From Bradyrhizobium algeriense (GTDB taxonomy: Bacteria; Pseudomonadota; Alphaproteobacteria; Rhizobiales; Xanthobacteraceae): 64,000 bases of DNA. The stretch covers positions 454,001 to 518,000 of the forward strand of contig NZ_PYCN01000001.1 of the NCBI RefSeq assembly GCF_003062295.1, written 5' to 3'. Positions 7,957 through 16,411 of this stretch are shown here, piece by piece; the stretch's first letter is position 1, and the number at the start of each line of letters is the position of its first letter. The notes under the pieces are model-generated. The model saw nothing but the letters and a program-made list of their open reading frames with translations, had not been told where the DNA came from and did not search any database. Position numbers and translations under genes: made by a program.

Positions 7957-8775
7957 TCACCGCCAGTGCAGCAGCCTCGCTTCCAGCACGTTGATCGCCT
8001 TCCCCACCGCCAGCCCGAACAGCGACAGGATCACGACGCCGGCCAAGAGCTGATCGGTCTGCATCAGATTGCCGGCCTGCAGCACGAAGGCGCCGATGCC
8101 GAACTGGGCGCCGATCATTTCGGCGCTGACGACGAGCAACAACGCGACGGAAGCCGTGATACGGAATCCCGCGAGGATCGATGGCAGCGCCCCCGGCCAG
8201 ATCACGCGCCACACGATGGCATGGAACGGCACGTTAAAGCTCTGCGCCATCCGGATCAGGTTGCGCGGCACCGCATCGACGCCGCTATAGACCGAGATCG
8301 CGGTGGAGAAGAATACGCCGAGCGCAATGGTCGCGATCTTCGGCTCCTCGCCGATCCCGAGCCAGAGGATCAACAGCGGCAGCAGCGCGATTTTGGGAAT
8401 CGGAAACAGCGCCGAGATGAAGGTGATGCCGACACCGCGCGCCAGCGTCGAGAGCCCGATCGCAAAGCCAACGATCACCCCGGCCACGGTGCCGAGAACC
8501 CAGCCGCTGCCTATTCGGATCACCGAAGCCGAAACGTGCTGCCAGAGCGCCCCTGACATCGCGAGCTTGTAGATCGCAACTGCAATGGCCGAAGGCGCCG
8601 GCAGGAACAGCGGGTTGACCCAGCCGGCGCTGCCGGCGAGCTGCCAGATCGCAATCACCAGCGCGAGCGCCATCCAGCCGGAGGTGCGCCCCGCCCTCGG
8701 CACAAAACCGGCGCCGCGAAATGCGACCGGCCGGGCTTCGGTTGCGCGATCGTCCTGCGGCGCGCGCTCAAGCAT
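7957..8775 (-). CDS. ABC transporter permease, SsuC/TauC type
   Basis: 272 aa from ATG 8775, which overlaps the stop of the ATPase gene by 8 bp; an in-frame ATG at 8796 is less likely. Five to six hydrophobic helices, starting WMALALVIAIWQLAG and ending LLAGVVILSLFGLAVG, with the BPD_transp_1 coupling loop around VPFHAIVWRVIWPGALPSILAGFR. The pattern is that of permeases for sulfonates, taurine, nitrate or pyrimidine precursors. It acts with the ATPase and binding protein immediately upstream. Substrate unknown; see the binding protein and the co-transcribed FAD oxidoreductase. Confidence 0.85.
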   Translation of the reverse strand: MLERAPQDDRATEARPVAFRGAGFVPRAGRTSGWMALALVIAIWQLAGSAGWVNPLFLPAPSAIAVAIYKLAMSGALWQHVSASVIRIGSGWVLGTVAGVIVGFAIGLSTLARGVGITFISALFPIPKIALLPLLILWLGIGEEPKIATIALGVFFSTAISVYSGVDAVPRNLIRMAQSFNVPFHAIVWRVIWPGALPSILAGFRITASVALLLVVSAEMIGAQFGIGAFVLQAGNLMQTDQLLAGVVILSLFGLAVGKAINVLEARLLHWR

Positions 8776-9541
8776 GCTGCACCTCGCGCTCGGCATCGAT
8801 CGCCTCCTCGCGGATCAGCGACCACAGATCGTTCTGCAGCGCCAGCAACTTGCCGCGCGCATCGATCGCACCGCGCTCGGCGCGCGTCATCGGGATTTCG
8901 ACGATCTCCCTGACGCGGCCGGGCCGGCGCGACAGCACCACGATGCGGTCGGCGAGCCGCACCGCCTCCTCCAGATTATGTGTGACATAGACCGCGCCCA
9001 TCGCACCGTCGGCGAGCAGGCGGATGAAATCCTCCATCAGCAATTCGCGGGTTTGCGAATCCAGCGCCGACAATGGCTCGTCCATCAGGAGAATCGCCGG
9101 CCGCACCGCGAGCGCGCGGGCAATGCCGACGCGCTGGCGCATGCCGCCGGACAATTGCTTTGGATAAGCGCCGCGGAAATCGGACAGGCCCGTGCGCTTC
9201 AGCGCGTCATCGACGACGGCGCGGCGCGTGGCGGCATCGAGTGCGGTATGGGCAAGCGGAAATTCGACGTTCGCTTCCACCGTGCACCACGGCAGCAGCG
9301 CGAAATCCTGGAACACGAAGGTCAGCGGATTGAGGCTGTCCGCCGGCGGTGCACCGCGCAGCTCTGCTTTTCCCTCGCTCGGGCGCAGCAGCCCGCCCAG
9401 GATCGACAGCAGCGTGCTCTTGCCGCAACCGGAGGGTCCCACGATCGCGACCACCTCGCCGGAGGCAACGGTGAACGACACGTGGTCGAGCACGTCGAGG
9501 CCGCCGAAGCGGTGGCAGATATGATCAGCGATCAGGTCCAT
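8768..9541 (-). CDS. ABC transporter ATP-binding protein, SsuB/TauB type
   Basis: 257 aa. Complete nucleotide-binding domain: Walker A GPSGCGKST (residues about 35-43), Q-loop FVFQDFALLPWCTVEANVEFPL, ABC signature LSGGMRQRVGIARAL, Walker B ILLMDEPLSALD and H-loop VYVTHNLEEA. The length and the LPWCTVEANVEF segment fit nitrate/sulfonate/taurine-type importers. Overlaps the permease gene, so the two are probably translated together at equal amounts. It powers uptake of the ligand bound by the protein at 9714-10718. Confidence 0.88.
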   Translation of the reverse strand: MDLIADHICHRFGGLDVLDHVSFTVASGEVVAIVGPSGCGKSTLLSILGGLLRPSEGKAELRGAPPADSLNPLTFVFQDFALLPWCTVEANVEFPLAHTALDAATRRAVVDDALKRTGLSDFRGAYPKQLSGGMRQRVGIARALAVRPAILLMDEPLSALDSQTRELLMEDFIRLLADGAMGAVYVTHNLEEAVRLADRIVVLSRRPGRVREIVEIPMTRAERGAIDARGKLLALQNDLWSLIREEAIDAEREVQHA

Positions 9542-9572
9542 TTTGTCTTTCGAGCCTTGCTCCGCTGCGCTC

Positions 9573-9702
9573 CCTCTCCCGCTTGCGGGGGAGGGCTGGG
9601 GTGGGGGTGCCGCCGCGAGTCACACTGTTCGTATGGATAGAGTTTCCTCCACCCGGATCGCATCTTGCGATGCGATCCGACCTCCCCCGCAAGCGGGAGA
9701 GG
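9573..9702. repeat. Intergenic inverted-repeat element, family E
   Basis: CCTCTCCCGCTTGCGGGGGA (9573 onward) pairs with CCTCCCCCGCAAGCGGGAGAGG (9681-9702); each arm is also a small hairpin. It lies inside the ABC operon, between the binding-protein and ATPase genes, unlike most other copies, which sit between convergent genes. It could attenuate or stabilise the mRNA so that binding protein exceeds ATPase. Confidence 0.75.
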
Positions 9703-9713
9703 TAAGAACCCCA

Positions 9714-10718
9714 TCAATCCGCCTTCACATATTCCTTCGCGATGATCGCGTCCGCCGCAAACCCCTTGTCGACAAAGCCCTGCTCCTGCAGCCACGCGAT
9801 CTGATTGTCGACGTTCTTGACGTCGAGCTTGCCGTCGGGGTCGATATAGGCGCAATTGCCGACCACCTGCTCCACCGGCAAATTGGTGTATTTTGCGATG
9901 ATTTCCAGCAACGGCTTTGTCTTGTCGTTGATGTCCGCCTTGCCATCCTTCACCGACGCCAGGATCACGTCGTGATATTCGCGGTCGGCGCGCACAAGCG
10001 CGGCGAGCAGCTTGGTCACCATCGCCTTGTTGGTCAGTGTCTTCGGCGAGGCGAACACCGCGCCGAGTTGCCACGGTGTCTCGTCGCCGACCCAGCCGAG
10101 AAGCTTTGCTCCGCCGGAATCCACCAGCGCCCGCGCGGTCGAGATCGGCAGCAATGCCGCATCGACGGTTTCGCCCTTGAGCGCGGCCGCGGCATTGGAC
10201 AAAGACTGCAGCGGCAGCACTTTCACGTCCGCGAGCTTGAAGCCGTATTTGTCGGCGAGTAGCCCCAGCGAATAATGAAAGCTGGAGCCGACCTGCGTCA
10301 CCGCGATGCGCTTGCCCGCCAGGTCCTTTGGTGTCTTCAGGCCGGCCGCATAGGCGTTGTTGCTGGCGAAGTAGCCGATCAGCGGATAGCCGGCCTTCTC
10401 GCGGCTCATGCCGCCGATCACTTTCAATGTGCCCTTGCCGGCGAGATTGTAGAGCCCGGCGGTAAACGCGGTGATGCCGAAATCGACATCGCCCGACGTC
10501 GTCGCCACCGCGATCGGCTGTGCCGCGTCGAAGAATTTCAGTTCGATATCGAGGCCGGCCTCGCGGAAATAGCCCTTATCCTGCGCAATGAACACCGGCG
10601 CCGACGACGACAGCCGGAGCACACCGATTTTCGCCTTTTGTGCGTCATCGGCCCGCGCGATCCCGCTTGCCGCAATGGCCAACAGACCCGCCAGCGCGAG
10701 CCGTGCAAACTTCGTCAT
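9714..10718 (-). CDS. ABC transporter substrate-binding protein, NMT1/THI5-SsuA type
   Basis: 334 aa with a strong GGAGGCGGG ribosome site. Sec signal peptide at residues 1-23 (LALAGLLAIAASGIARA, cleavage at ARADD). The mature fold matches NMT1/SsuA-like periplasmic proteins: KIGVLRLSSSAPVFIAQDKGYFREAGLDIEL, then GDVDFGITAFTAGLYNLAGKG and LAGKRIAVTQVGSSFHYSLGLLADKYGF. This family binds alkanesulfonates, taurine, nitrate, pyrimidines or aromatic acids; the pocket cannot be read by eye. It lies 21 bp downstream of an FAD oxidoreductase and upstream of the ATPase and permease, so the oxidoreductase probably acts on the imported compound. Confidence 0.82.
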   Translation of the reverse strand: MTKFARLALAGLLAIAASGIARADDAQKAKIGVLRLSSSAPVFIAQDKGYFREAGLDIELKFFDAAQPIAVATTSGDVDFGITAFTAGLYNLAGKGTLKVIGGMSREKAGYPLIGYFASNNAYAAGLKTPKDLAGKRIAVTQVGSSFHYSLGLLADKYGFKLADVKVLPLQSLSNAAAALKGETVDAALLPISTARALVDSGGAKLLGWVGDETPWQLGAVFASPKTLTNKAMVTKLLAALVRADREYHDVILASVKDGKADINDKTKPLLEIIAKYTNLPVEQVVGNCAYIDPDGKLDVKNVDNQIAWLQEQGFVDKGFAADAIIAKEYVKAD

Positions 10719-10739
10719 CCCGCCTCCTCCGTAACTCTT

Positions 10740-12104
10740 TTATAACCCCTCGGGCACGTTCTGGTCCCGCCCGATGAATGCGCCCTGTTGTTTCAGGCTT
10801 TGTTGCAACTTTTCAACCGCAATGTCGCGTGGAATCGTGTTGCCCGACAGCGCCAGCGCAGCCGCCGCGCCGGCCGCCTCCCCCATCGCAAAACAGGCGC
10901 CGGAGACCCGCGCCGCCGACTGGCCCTCGTGGGTCATCGAGGCGCAGCGTCCCGCCACCAGGAGATTGTCTATGCCCTCGGGCACCAGCATGCGATACGG
11001 CAATTCGTTGAAGCCGCGGGATTCCGGGATCGGCGGAAACGTGAAGGTCACATCTCCCGCGACATGCTGCTCCATCGGCCAGCCATTGACGCCGATGGAG
11101 TCGTCGAACGAGGCGCAGCCGAGCACGTCCTCGCCCGATAGCATATAGCCGCCGATCACGCGCCGCGTCTCGCGGATGCCGAGCTGCGGCGGCAGGTCGA
11201 CGATGTAGGATTTTTCGAAGCCGGGCACCGTGCGCAGGAATTCGAACGCCTGCAGCGCCTGCCGCCGGCCCTCGATCTCGCCACGCGTCATCTGGTCGGG
11301 CTCGATCCCGCTGACGGCCGTGCCGTCCTCGCGGGCAAGCTGGGTGAAATTCACCCGCCATTCGATCGCCGACCGCTGCGGCCGCACGATCGCGGTCTTG
11401 CGTGGAAACCGATGCGCGCCCGCGGCCTCGGCCTTTTCCATCAACGCCGGGATCATCCGCCAGGCATCACCGGCCTTCTCGGGATCGATGCCGTTGAGGC
11501 GAAACATCATCGAGGGATAGAGCATGCTGCCGGCATTGTCGCCGACTTCAAACGGCGCGCCCGCCCAGGCCGCAAGATCGCCGTCGCCCGAGCAGTCGAT
11601 GAAGATGCCGGCGCGCACCGCCTGACGGCCCGCTTTGGTCTCGACCATCAGCACGTTGATGCGCTTCTCGTCCTGCATCACCACGCCGGCGCCCAGCGCG
11701 TGAAAAAGGATGTCGACCTTGTGCGCGGCCAGCAGATCATCCGCGGCAATCTTGTAGGCCGCGGTGTCATAGGCCTGCGCGAAAATTTTGCCGAGGATCA
11801 GGTGTGGCGCGTTGAGCCCATCGAGCCGGTCGATCCGCGCGAGCAAATCGGAGGCGATGCCCTGCACCACCCGATGCATCTCGCCATGAACATTGGCATG
11901 CAGCCCGCAGAAATTCGTCACCCCCGCGGCCGTGCCCATCCCGCCGAGAAAGCCGTAGCGCTCGATCAGCAGCGTGCGGCGGCCGGCGCGCGCGGCGGCA
12001 ACGGCGGCCGCGATGCCCGCCGGCCCGCCACCGAGGACGGCGACTTCATATTCGCCGTAGAGCGGAATCTGGCGTGCGGGTTCTTCAATGGTTTTGGCCG
12101 ACAC
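10740..12104 (-). CDS. FAD-dependent oxidoreductase (FAD_oxidored family) of the ABC importer operon
   Basis: 454 aa from GTG at 12104 with GGGATCG upstream. Rossmann motif GGGPAGIAAAVAAARAG (residues 25-41), then LLIERYGFLGGMGTAAGVTNF, the pattern of PF12831-type oxidoreductases. A second FAD contact is DCSGDGDLAAWAGAPF, and the C-terminal GIDNLLVAGRCASMTHEGQSAARV followed by MGEAAGAAAALAL is the usual closing FAD segment. No signal peptide, so cytoplasmic. First gene of the operon that continues with the binding protein, ATPase and permease; divergent from a LysR regulator. The reaction is not known; the context suggests the first step on the imported ligand. Confidence 0.75.
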   Translation of the reverse strand: MSAKTIEEPARQIPLYGEYEVAVLGGGPAGIAAAVAAARAGRRTLLIERYGFLGGMGTAAGVTNFCGLHANVHGEMHRVVQGIASDLLARIDRLDGLNAPHLILGKIFAQAYDTAAYKIAADDLLAAHKVDILFHALGAGVVMQDEKRINVLMVETKAGRQAVRAGIFIDCSGDGDLAAWAGAPFEVGDNAGSMLYPSMMFRLNGIDPEKAGDAWRMIPALMEKAEAAGAHRFPRKTAIVRPQRSAIEWRVNFTQLAREDGTAVSGIEPDQMTRGEIEGRRQALQAFEFLRTVPGFEKSYIVDLPPQLGIRETRRVIGGYMLSGEDVLGCASFDDSIGVNGWPMEQHVAGDVTFTFPPIPESRGFNELPYRMLVPEGIDNLLVAGRCASMTHEGQSAARVSGACFAMGEAAGAAAALALSGNTIPRDIAVEKLQQSLKQQGAFIGRDQNVPEGL

Positions 12105-12192
12105 GGCAGCGATCCCATCCCTGATGATTTTGTTTCGCAGGACTATGAATTAACGCGAATGGGACTACAATCCGGAAAATTGTGCGATCAGC

Positions 12193-12209
12193 TTTCTCGA
12201 ATCGAGAAA
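12193..12209. promoter_or_regulatory. Perfect 17-bp palindrome before the LysR start, putative LysR box
   Basis: TTTCTCGA-A-TCGAGAAA is a perfect 8+1+8 inverted repeat of the LysR form T-N11-A when read as an inner core, 5 bp before the LysR ATG at 12215 and about 90 bp from the divergent GTG at 12104. It fits an autoregulatory LysR binding site that could also activate the ABC operon. Confidence 0.5.
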
Positions 12210-12214
12210 AGTGG

Positions 12215-13099
12215 ATGGATACGCTCGTCAATCTCCAGGCCTTCCTGGCTACCGCCGACGCCGCCGGCTTCTCGGCTGCCGCCCGCAAGCTAAAGGTCTC
12301 GACCTCGGTGGTGGCCAAGCGCGTCACCCAGCTCGAAGATCAGGTCGGCATCGCGCTGTTTCATCGCTCGACCCGTCAATTGCGGTTGACCGAAGCCGGA
12401 CAGCAATATGTGCATCGCGCCCGCAGCGTGGTGGCTGATGTCGGCGATCTTCTGGCGCGCATGGGCGAAAAGGACCATGATCTGATCGATCACCTGCGCA
12501 TCAAGGCGCCGACATCGCTGACCATCGCCCGGCTGGCCGATGTGTTCAGCGCCTTCCAGACAGAAAATCCGCGGCTGAAACTGGAAGTCATGCTGATCGA
12601 CCGGCCGGTCGATCCGGTCACGGAAGGTTTTGACGTGGCGATCGGCGCATTCCCGCACTCGTTCGGGGGTGTCGTCGATGAACCCTTGTGCGCACTCAAG
12701 CGCCTGCTGTGCGCGGCGCCTGCCTATCTCAAATCGCACGGCATGCCGCGGCACCCGCGCGATCTGGTCGAACACCGCTGCCTGAGCTTTCTTCCGACCG
12801 GGCCCGAATGGATATTCGACGGCCCGCGTGGCCGCATCACCATTCAGGTACGCCCGCTGTTGAGTTCGAACGAGGGCCACGTGCTGGTGAAAAGCGCGAT
12901 CGCCGGAAACGGCATTGCTTTCATTTCGCATTATCTTGCGGCCGACGCCCTGCGCGACGGGTCGCTGCAGGTGGTGCTTCCCGAATTCCCAATCCCGGAT
13001 TTGTGGGTCAAGGCGACGATCCCCGAGCGGCGCGTCAACGCAGCAGCCGTGCAGGCGCTGCTTCAGCAATTGAAACGCGCGCTTGCGCCGGCGCTATAA
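12215..13099 (+). CDS. LysR-family transcriptional regulator
   Basis: 294 aa from ATG 12215; an earlier in-frame ATG (12182) would place the start before the palindrome and is less likely. Winged HTH at residues 1-60: MDTLVNLQAFLATADAAGFS, then SAAARKLKVSTSVVAKRVTQLE and LFHRSTRQLRLTEAG. A LysR substrate-binding domain follows, with IRVKAP-like start LRIKAPTSLTIARLADVF and EGFDVAIGAF. Divergent from the FAD oxidoreductase/ABC operon by 110 bp, so it probably controls that operon in response to its substrate. Confidence 0.88.
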   Translation: MDTLVNLQAFLATADAAGFSAAARKLKVSTSVVAKRVTQLEDQVGIALFHRSTRQLRLTEAGQQYVHRARSVVADVGDLLARMGEKDHDLIDHLRIKAPTSLTIARLADVFSAFQTENPRLKLEVMLIDRPVDPVTEGFDVAIGAFPHSFGGVVDEPLCALKRLLCAAPAYLKSHGMPRHPRDLVEHRCLSFLPTGPEWIFDGPRGRITIQVRPLLSSNEGHVLVKSAIAGNGIAFISHYLAADALRDGSLQVVLPEFPIPDLWVKATIPERRVNAAAVQALLQQLKRALAPAL

Positions 13100-13113
13100 G
13101 ACGCGCGAGCAGC

Positions 13114-13947
13114 TTACGTTCCAACCTGCAGCGGCGAGGTCAGCTTGCGCAGCGCTGCAATTACCGAGAGCGCGGTGATGCGGCCGGTCTTCGGGTTTTC
13201 CGATGGGATGTTCTCGATTCCCATCGTGAACGAAGCCGAGTCGGCCTCGACCCTGATCTGGTGACAGTTTCGCGTCACCGCCGGATCGGCCCAGATTTCG
13301 ATCGTCGTGCGATCGGGGCCGATGCCGGCGAGCGACAGCGCCGCCACCACATTGACGTTGGCGGGAAAGGCCGCGGCTGCGTCGCGTGCCGAGCCCTTGA
13401 ACACGCAGAGGGCGGATTTCAGACCCTCCATGGAGATCCCATTCTCGACGAGATAGGGCGCGCCGGCGAGACCGCCGGGCGGCTTGCGCGTGATCATCTG
13501 AACCGAATGGATGGTACCTTCGGCGGCAGCCGATACCGCATCGAAGCCGATCAAGGCGCCGGTCGGCACGATGATCTGACCGCCATGCGCCCGGGCGAGA
13601 TCGATCAGATCGGGACGGGGCAGCAGCGCACTGGAGCTGAGCACCATCACCTGCTTGCCGGCGCGCAGCATCGGCCGGCAGATCTGATCGAGGATATCAG
13701 CCGGTGCACATTCGACAACGAGGTCGGCGTGCCCGGGCAGCTCATCGAGCGAGATCAGCGGACAGGCGATACCTTCTCGATCGAGCCATGCTTGCGCTTT
13801 CGCCCGATCCCTTGTCGTGATCGCCGTGAGAGCAAGTCCCGGCAGCCCCTGCGCCAGCTTGCGCGCCACGGTTTTGCCGATCTCCCCGAGCCCGGCAATG
13901 GCGATATTTTTTGATGGCAAATCCGATACTCCTGCAAGAAACGTCAT
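13114..13947 (-). CDS. nadX: Aspartate dehydrogenase-like NAD(P) oxidoreductase
   Basis: 277 aa from ATG 13947; a TTG at 13920 has a better ribosome site (GGAG, 8 bp spacing) and may be the real start. NAD-binding AIAGLGEIGKTVARKL near the N-terminus; C-terminal DUF108 domain with DRTTIEIWADPAVTRNCHQI, including the conserved catalytic His, and GIENIPSENPKTGRITALSV, a hallmark of L-aspartate dehydrogenases. In bacteria lacking aspartate oxidase this enzyme makes iminoaspartate for NAD synthesis. Here no nadA or nadC is nearby; it lies 22 bp downstream of an enoyl-CoA hydratase and beside a transporter, so a catabolic amino-acid dehydrogenase role is also possible. Confidence 0.75.
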   Translation of the reverse strand: MTFLAGVSDLPSKNIAIAGLGEIGKTVARKLAQGLPGLALTAITTRDRAKAQAWLDREGIACPLISLDELPGHADLVVECAPADILDQICRPMLRAGKQVMVLSSSALLPRPDLIDLARAHGGQIIVPTGALIGFDAVSAAAEGTIHSVQMITRKPPGGLAGAPYLVENGISMEGLKSALCVFKGSARDAAAAFPANVNVVAALSLAGIGPDRTTIEIWADPAVTRNCHQIRVEADSASFTMGIENIPSENPKTGRITALSVIAALRKLTSPLQVGT

Positions 13948-13969
13948 CGAGCGTGGCAGAGCCTAACGC

Positions 13970-14770
13970 CTATGCGTTGTGTCCCCAATTCGCCGCCCGC
14001 TTCTCCGCAAACGACGCCAGCCCCTCCGACGCCTCTTTGGTCTGCCGCCTGTCCGAATGCAAGTTCACCAGCCGCGCATAGGCCTCGTCATCCACGCCCA
14101 TTCCGCCGAACGAGCTTTCCATCGCGAGCGCCTTGGTTTCGGCCATTGCTTGCGGACCATTGGCCAGCAGTTGATCCACGACTTTTGCGCCCGCAGCCTC
14201 CAGTTCTGCCAGCGGCACCACCTCATGCACCAACCCGATCCGGCGGGCTTCCTCCGCGCGAAAACGCTCGCCGGTCAGCGCGTAGCGGCGGACCTGGCGG
14301 ACACCGATGGCGTCGCAGAGTTGCGGGATGATGATGGCCGCCGTCAGCCCCCAGCGCACTTCGGTAATCGAGAACAGCGCATTGTCGGCGGCGACTACGA
14401 CATCACAGGCCGAGATCACGCCGGTGCCGCCGCCGAAGCAGCCGCCCTGCACCAGCGCCACCGTGGGGATCGGCAGCGTATTCAGCCGCTGCACGGCCTC
14501 GAACGTCGCGCGCGACACTTTTTCGTTCTCTTCCGCCGATTTCGGCCGCACGCCGTTGATCCAGTTCAGGTCGGCGCCGGCCTGGAAATGCTTGCCGTTG
14601 CCCTTCAGCACCACGACGCGGAGATTGGGCTTCTGGCCTAGTTCATCCATCGCCGCGAGCACGCCGTTGATGAGCCCGGCGTCATAGGCGTTGTTCACCT
14701 CGGGACGGTTCAACGTGACGGTTGCGACGCCGCGCGCGTCGAGATCCCACAAAACCGGATTGGCAGTCAT
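13970..14770 (-). CDS. Enoyl-CoA hydratase/isomerase, methylglutaconyl-CoA hydratase-like
   Basis: 266 aa crotonase-fold protein. Oxyanion-hole segments GNGKHFQAGADLNWI and GGCFGGGTGVISACDVVVA; then FSITEVRWGLTAAIIIPQL, which keeps the first catalytic glutamate position (Glu of TEV) and resembles the AUH/LiuC group with its EVRLGL-PA pattern. The second catalytic Glu position reads Arg (QVRRYALTG), as in that subgroup. A hydration of a branched unsaturated acyl-CoA is likely. First gene of a unit with the aspartate-dehydrogenase-like gene, 22 bp downstream. Confidence 0.75.
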   Translation of the reverse strand: MTANPVLWDLDARGVATVTLNRPEVNNAYDAGLINGVLAAMDELGQKPNLRVVVLKGNGKHFQAGADLNWINGVRPKSAEENEKVSRATFEAVQRLNTLPIPTVALVQGGCFGGGTGVISACDVVVAADNALFSITEVRWGLTAAIIIPQLCDAIGVRQVRRYALTGERFRAEEARRIGLVHEVVPLAELEAAGAKVVDQLLANGPQAMAETKALAMESSFGGMGVDDEAYARLVNLHSDRRQTKEASEGLASFAEKRAANWGHNA

Positions 14771-14847
14771 CGGCGGCCCCTTTGTTCGGCAATCTTTGTT
14801 ATGCCGGACAATAGGCCGGGATCGCTGGCATTGTCACCGCCGCCGAC

Positions 14848-16206
14848 CTATCGGCGGCCGCGCCGCTGCATCATATCTGCCCTGTCGGCCAATGACGTCC
14901 GCCGTGGGCCGATCGCCTCGAACTGGGCCTTCTGCTCGTCGCTCAGCATCGCATAGAAATCATCGAGCGCGGTGCGCACGAGCTTGACGGAATCCAGCAT
15001 AACGCCGAGCCGCTTGCCGACGGCTGTGAGCCGCGCCGGCGGCGTGGCCGCTTCCTCAATCCGGCACGACGTGGCCAGCATGTCGGCTGCCTTTGCGCTG
15101 GCTTTCTGCAGGGCGGTAAGGCCGGTGCGTTGCGCATCGGTCGGATGCACCCGCGCCTCGATCTCCTCGGCCGGCCATTGCAAGCTCGAGGATTGCGTGA
15201 CGTCGCAGGGCCGCGCAATGGATCTGTTGCGGCGCCGCTCAGTCTTCCTTTCCTGATCTTCGGCTACCGCGTTCAGCCGCGCTTTCTGCTCGTCATTCAG
15301 CAGACCGTATAGTTTGTCCAGCGCCGGCTGCACGGTCGCGACACCAGCAATCATCGCCTCGATGCGTTGCTGCATCGAGGCAAGCCGGCCGGACGCCGTC
15401 AGCGCCACCGTCGCTGGACACGCCGCCTTGATCTTTTGCGCCGAAATCACCGATGCATTGGCGAGATCGTCGAGGGCCGCGCGTTGCACCTCGGTCGGCT
15501 CGATCGCCTGCGCGATCAGGTCGATCGGCAGGCCGGCGATTTCGCGGCTGTCCTCACCGCATAACAGCGCGAGCCGATCCGGTCCGGCGCCGGGAGCACC
15601 ACGCGGCGGCAGGTAGCCCGCAAGACCCTGATAGTCATAGGGTCCGAACAGACCGGCATAAATGTCGTCATAGCCGTAGTACCAGAACGGGGCGCCGACA
15701 CGCGGTCCCCACAGCGCATAGTCGTAGATATCGAAATAGGCGAACGGCCAGAACAGCGGTCCGACCCAGCCGTAGCCGCCATTGCCGTGCCGCCACCAGC
15801 CGCCGCCTCTGGACCGTCCGTATTGCCATCCGGCGAGCGCCGCGCCCGCGGTGACGCTGGCCCGCATGGCGGGACGATGCAGGGCTGCGGTATGGCGGTA
15901 GCTGCGGGCAAGTGCGCGCGCATTCAGCGCGCGACCGCCGCCCGCAAAATTCATGCGATGCGCGGAGAACGAACGATGTGCGGAGAATGAGCGGTGATGC
16001 GCCGCCCTGCCGTGAAAATGGCCGCCATGATGCCGGCCGCCGAAATGGTGGCCATGACCACCACCACGATGGCCGCCGCCATGATGACCGCCGCCGCGAC
16101 CACCGCCATGGCCGCCTCCATGACCACCTTTCGCGATCGCAAAGTCCGCTACCGACAGCGCTGTTGCGAAGACAATGGCGGCAATTCCCAGTGCGATCTT
16201 TGACAT
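14848..16206 (-). CDS. Exported His/Gly-rich protein with two LTXXQ (Spy-like) domains
   Basis: 452 aa from ATG 16206, which has GGGACG 6 bp upstream; the frame extends further without a better start. Signal peptide LGIAAIVFATALSVADFAIA. Residues about 23-75 are Gly/His repeats (GGHGGGHGGGRGGGHHGGGH and GHHFGGRHHGGHFHG), then a duplicated HRSFSAHRSFSAHR. A Trp/Tyr-rich aromatic middle part (about 155-210) follows, then two helical LTXXQ-like domains, each pairing PT-(E/D)-xQR with DEQKA(R/Q). LTXXQ proteins such as Spy and CpxP are periplasmic chaperones or envelope-stress sensors. The His-rich part may bind metal. Role inferred from domains only. Confidence 0.7.
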   Translation of the reverse strand: MSKIALGIAAIVFATALSVADFAIAKGGHGGGHGGGRGGGHHGGGHRGGGHGHHFGGRHHGGHFHGRAAHHRSFSAHRSFSAHRMNFAGGGRALNARALARSYRHTAALHRPAMRASVTAGAALAGWQYGRSRGGGWWRHGNGGYGWVGPLFWPFAYFDIYDYALWGPRVGAPFWYYGYDDIYAGLFGPYDYQGLAGYLPPRGAPGAGPDRLALLCGEDSREIAGLPIDLIAQAIEPTEVQRAALDDLANASVISAQKIKAACPATVALTASGRLASMQQRIEAMIAGVATVQPALDKLYGLLNDEQKARLNAVAEDQERKTERRRNRSIARPCDVTQSSSLQWPAEEIEARVHPTDAQRTGLTALQKASAKAADMLATSCRIEEAATPPARLTAVGKRLGVMLDSVKLVRTALDDFYAMLSDEQKAQFEAIGPRRTSLADRADMMQRRGRR

Positions 16207-16411
16207 GGTACGTCCCATCATGGTCGCACGTCCCAGTGCCGCTATGCCGCGAGCTTGGCGGCACATGGATGAACGCTGACTGAACGGCAGGGTTCCCGGC
16301 GACGCCATGGCCGCGCCTTCCGCAACCCGCCCTGTGCGGCAGACCGGTTGCGCCCGATCACGGCTTGTGAAAACTAGCAACGATCATCCCCTCCCGGCAG
16401 GATTTCCACCC

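Noticed and set aside
12688..13914. 408-codon plus-strand frame across the end of LysR and the aspartate-dehydrogenase-like gene
   Set aside because: Overlaps two well-supported genes and shows no recognisable motif.
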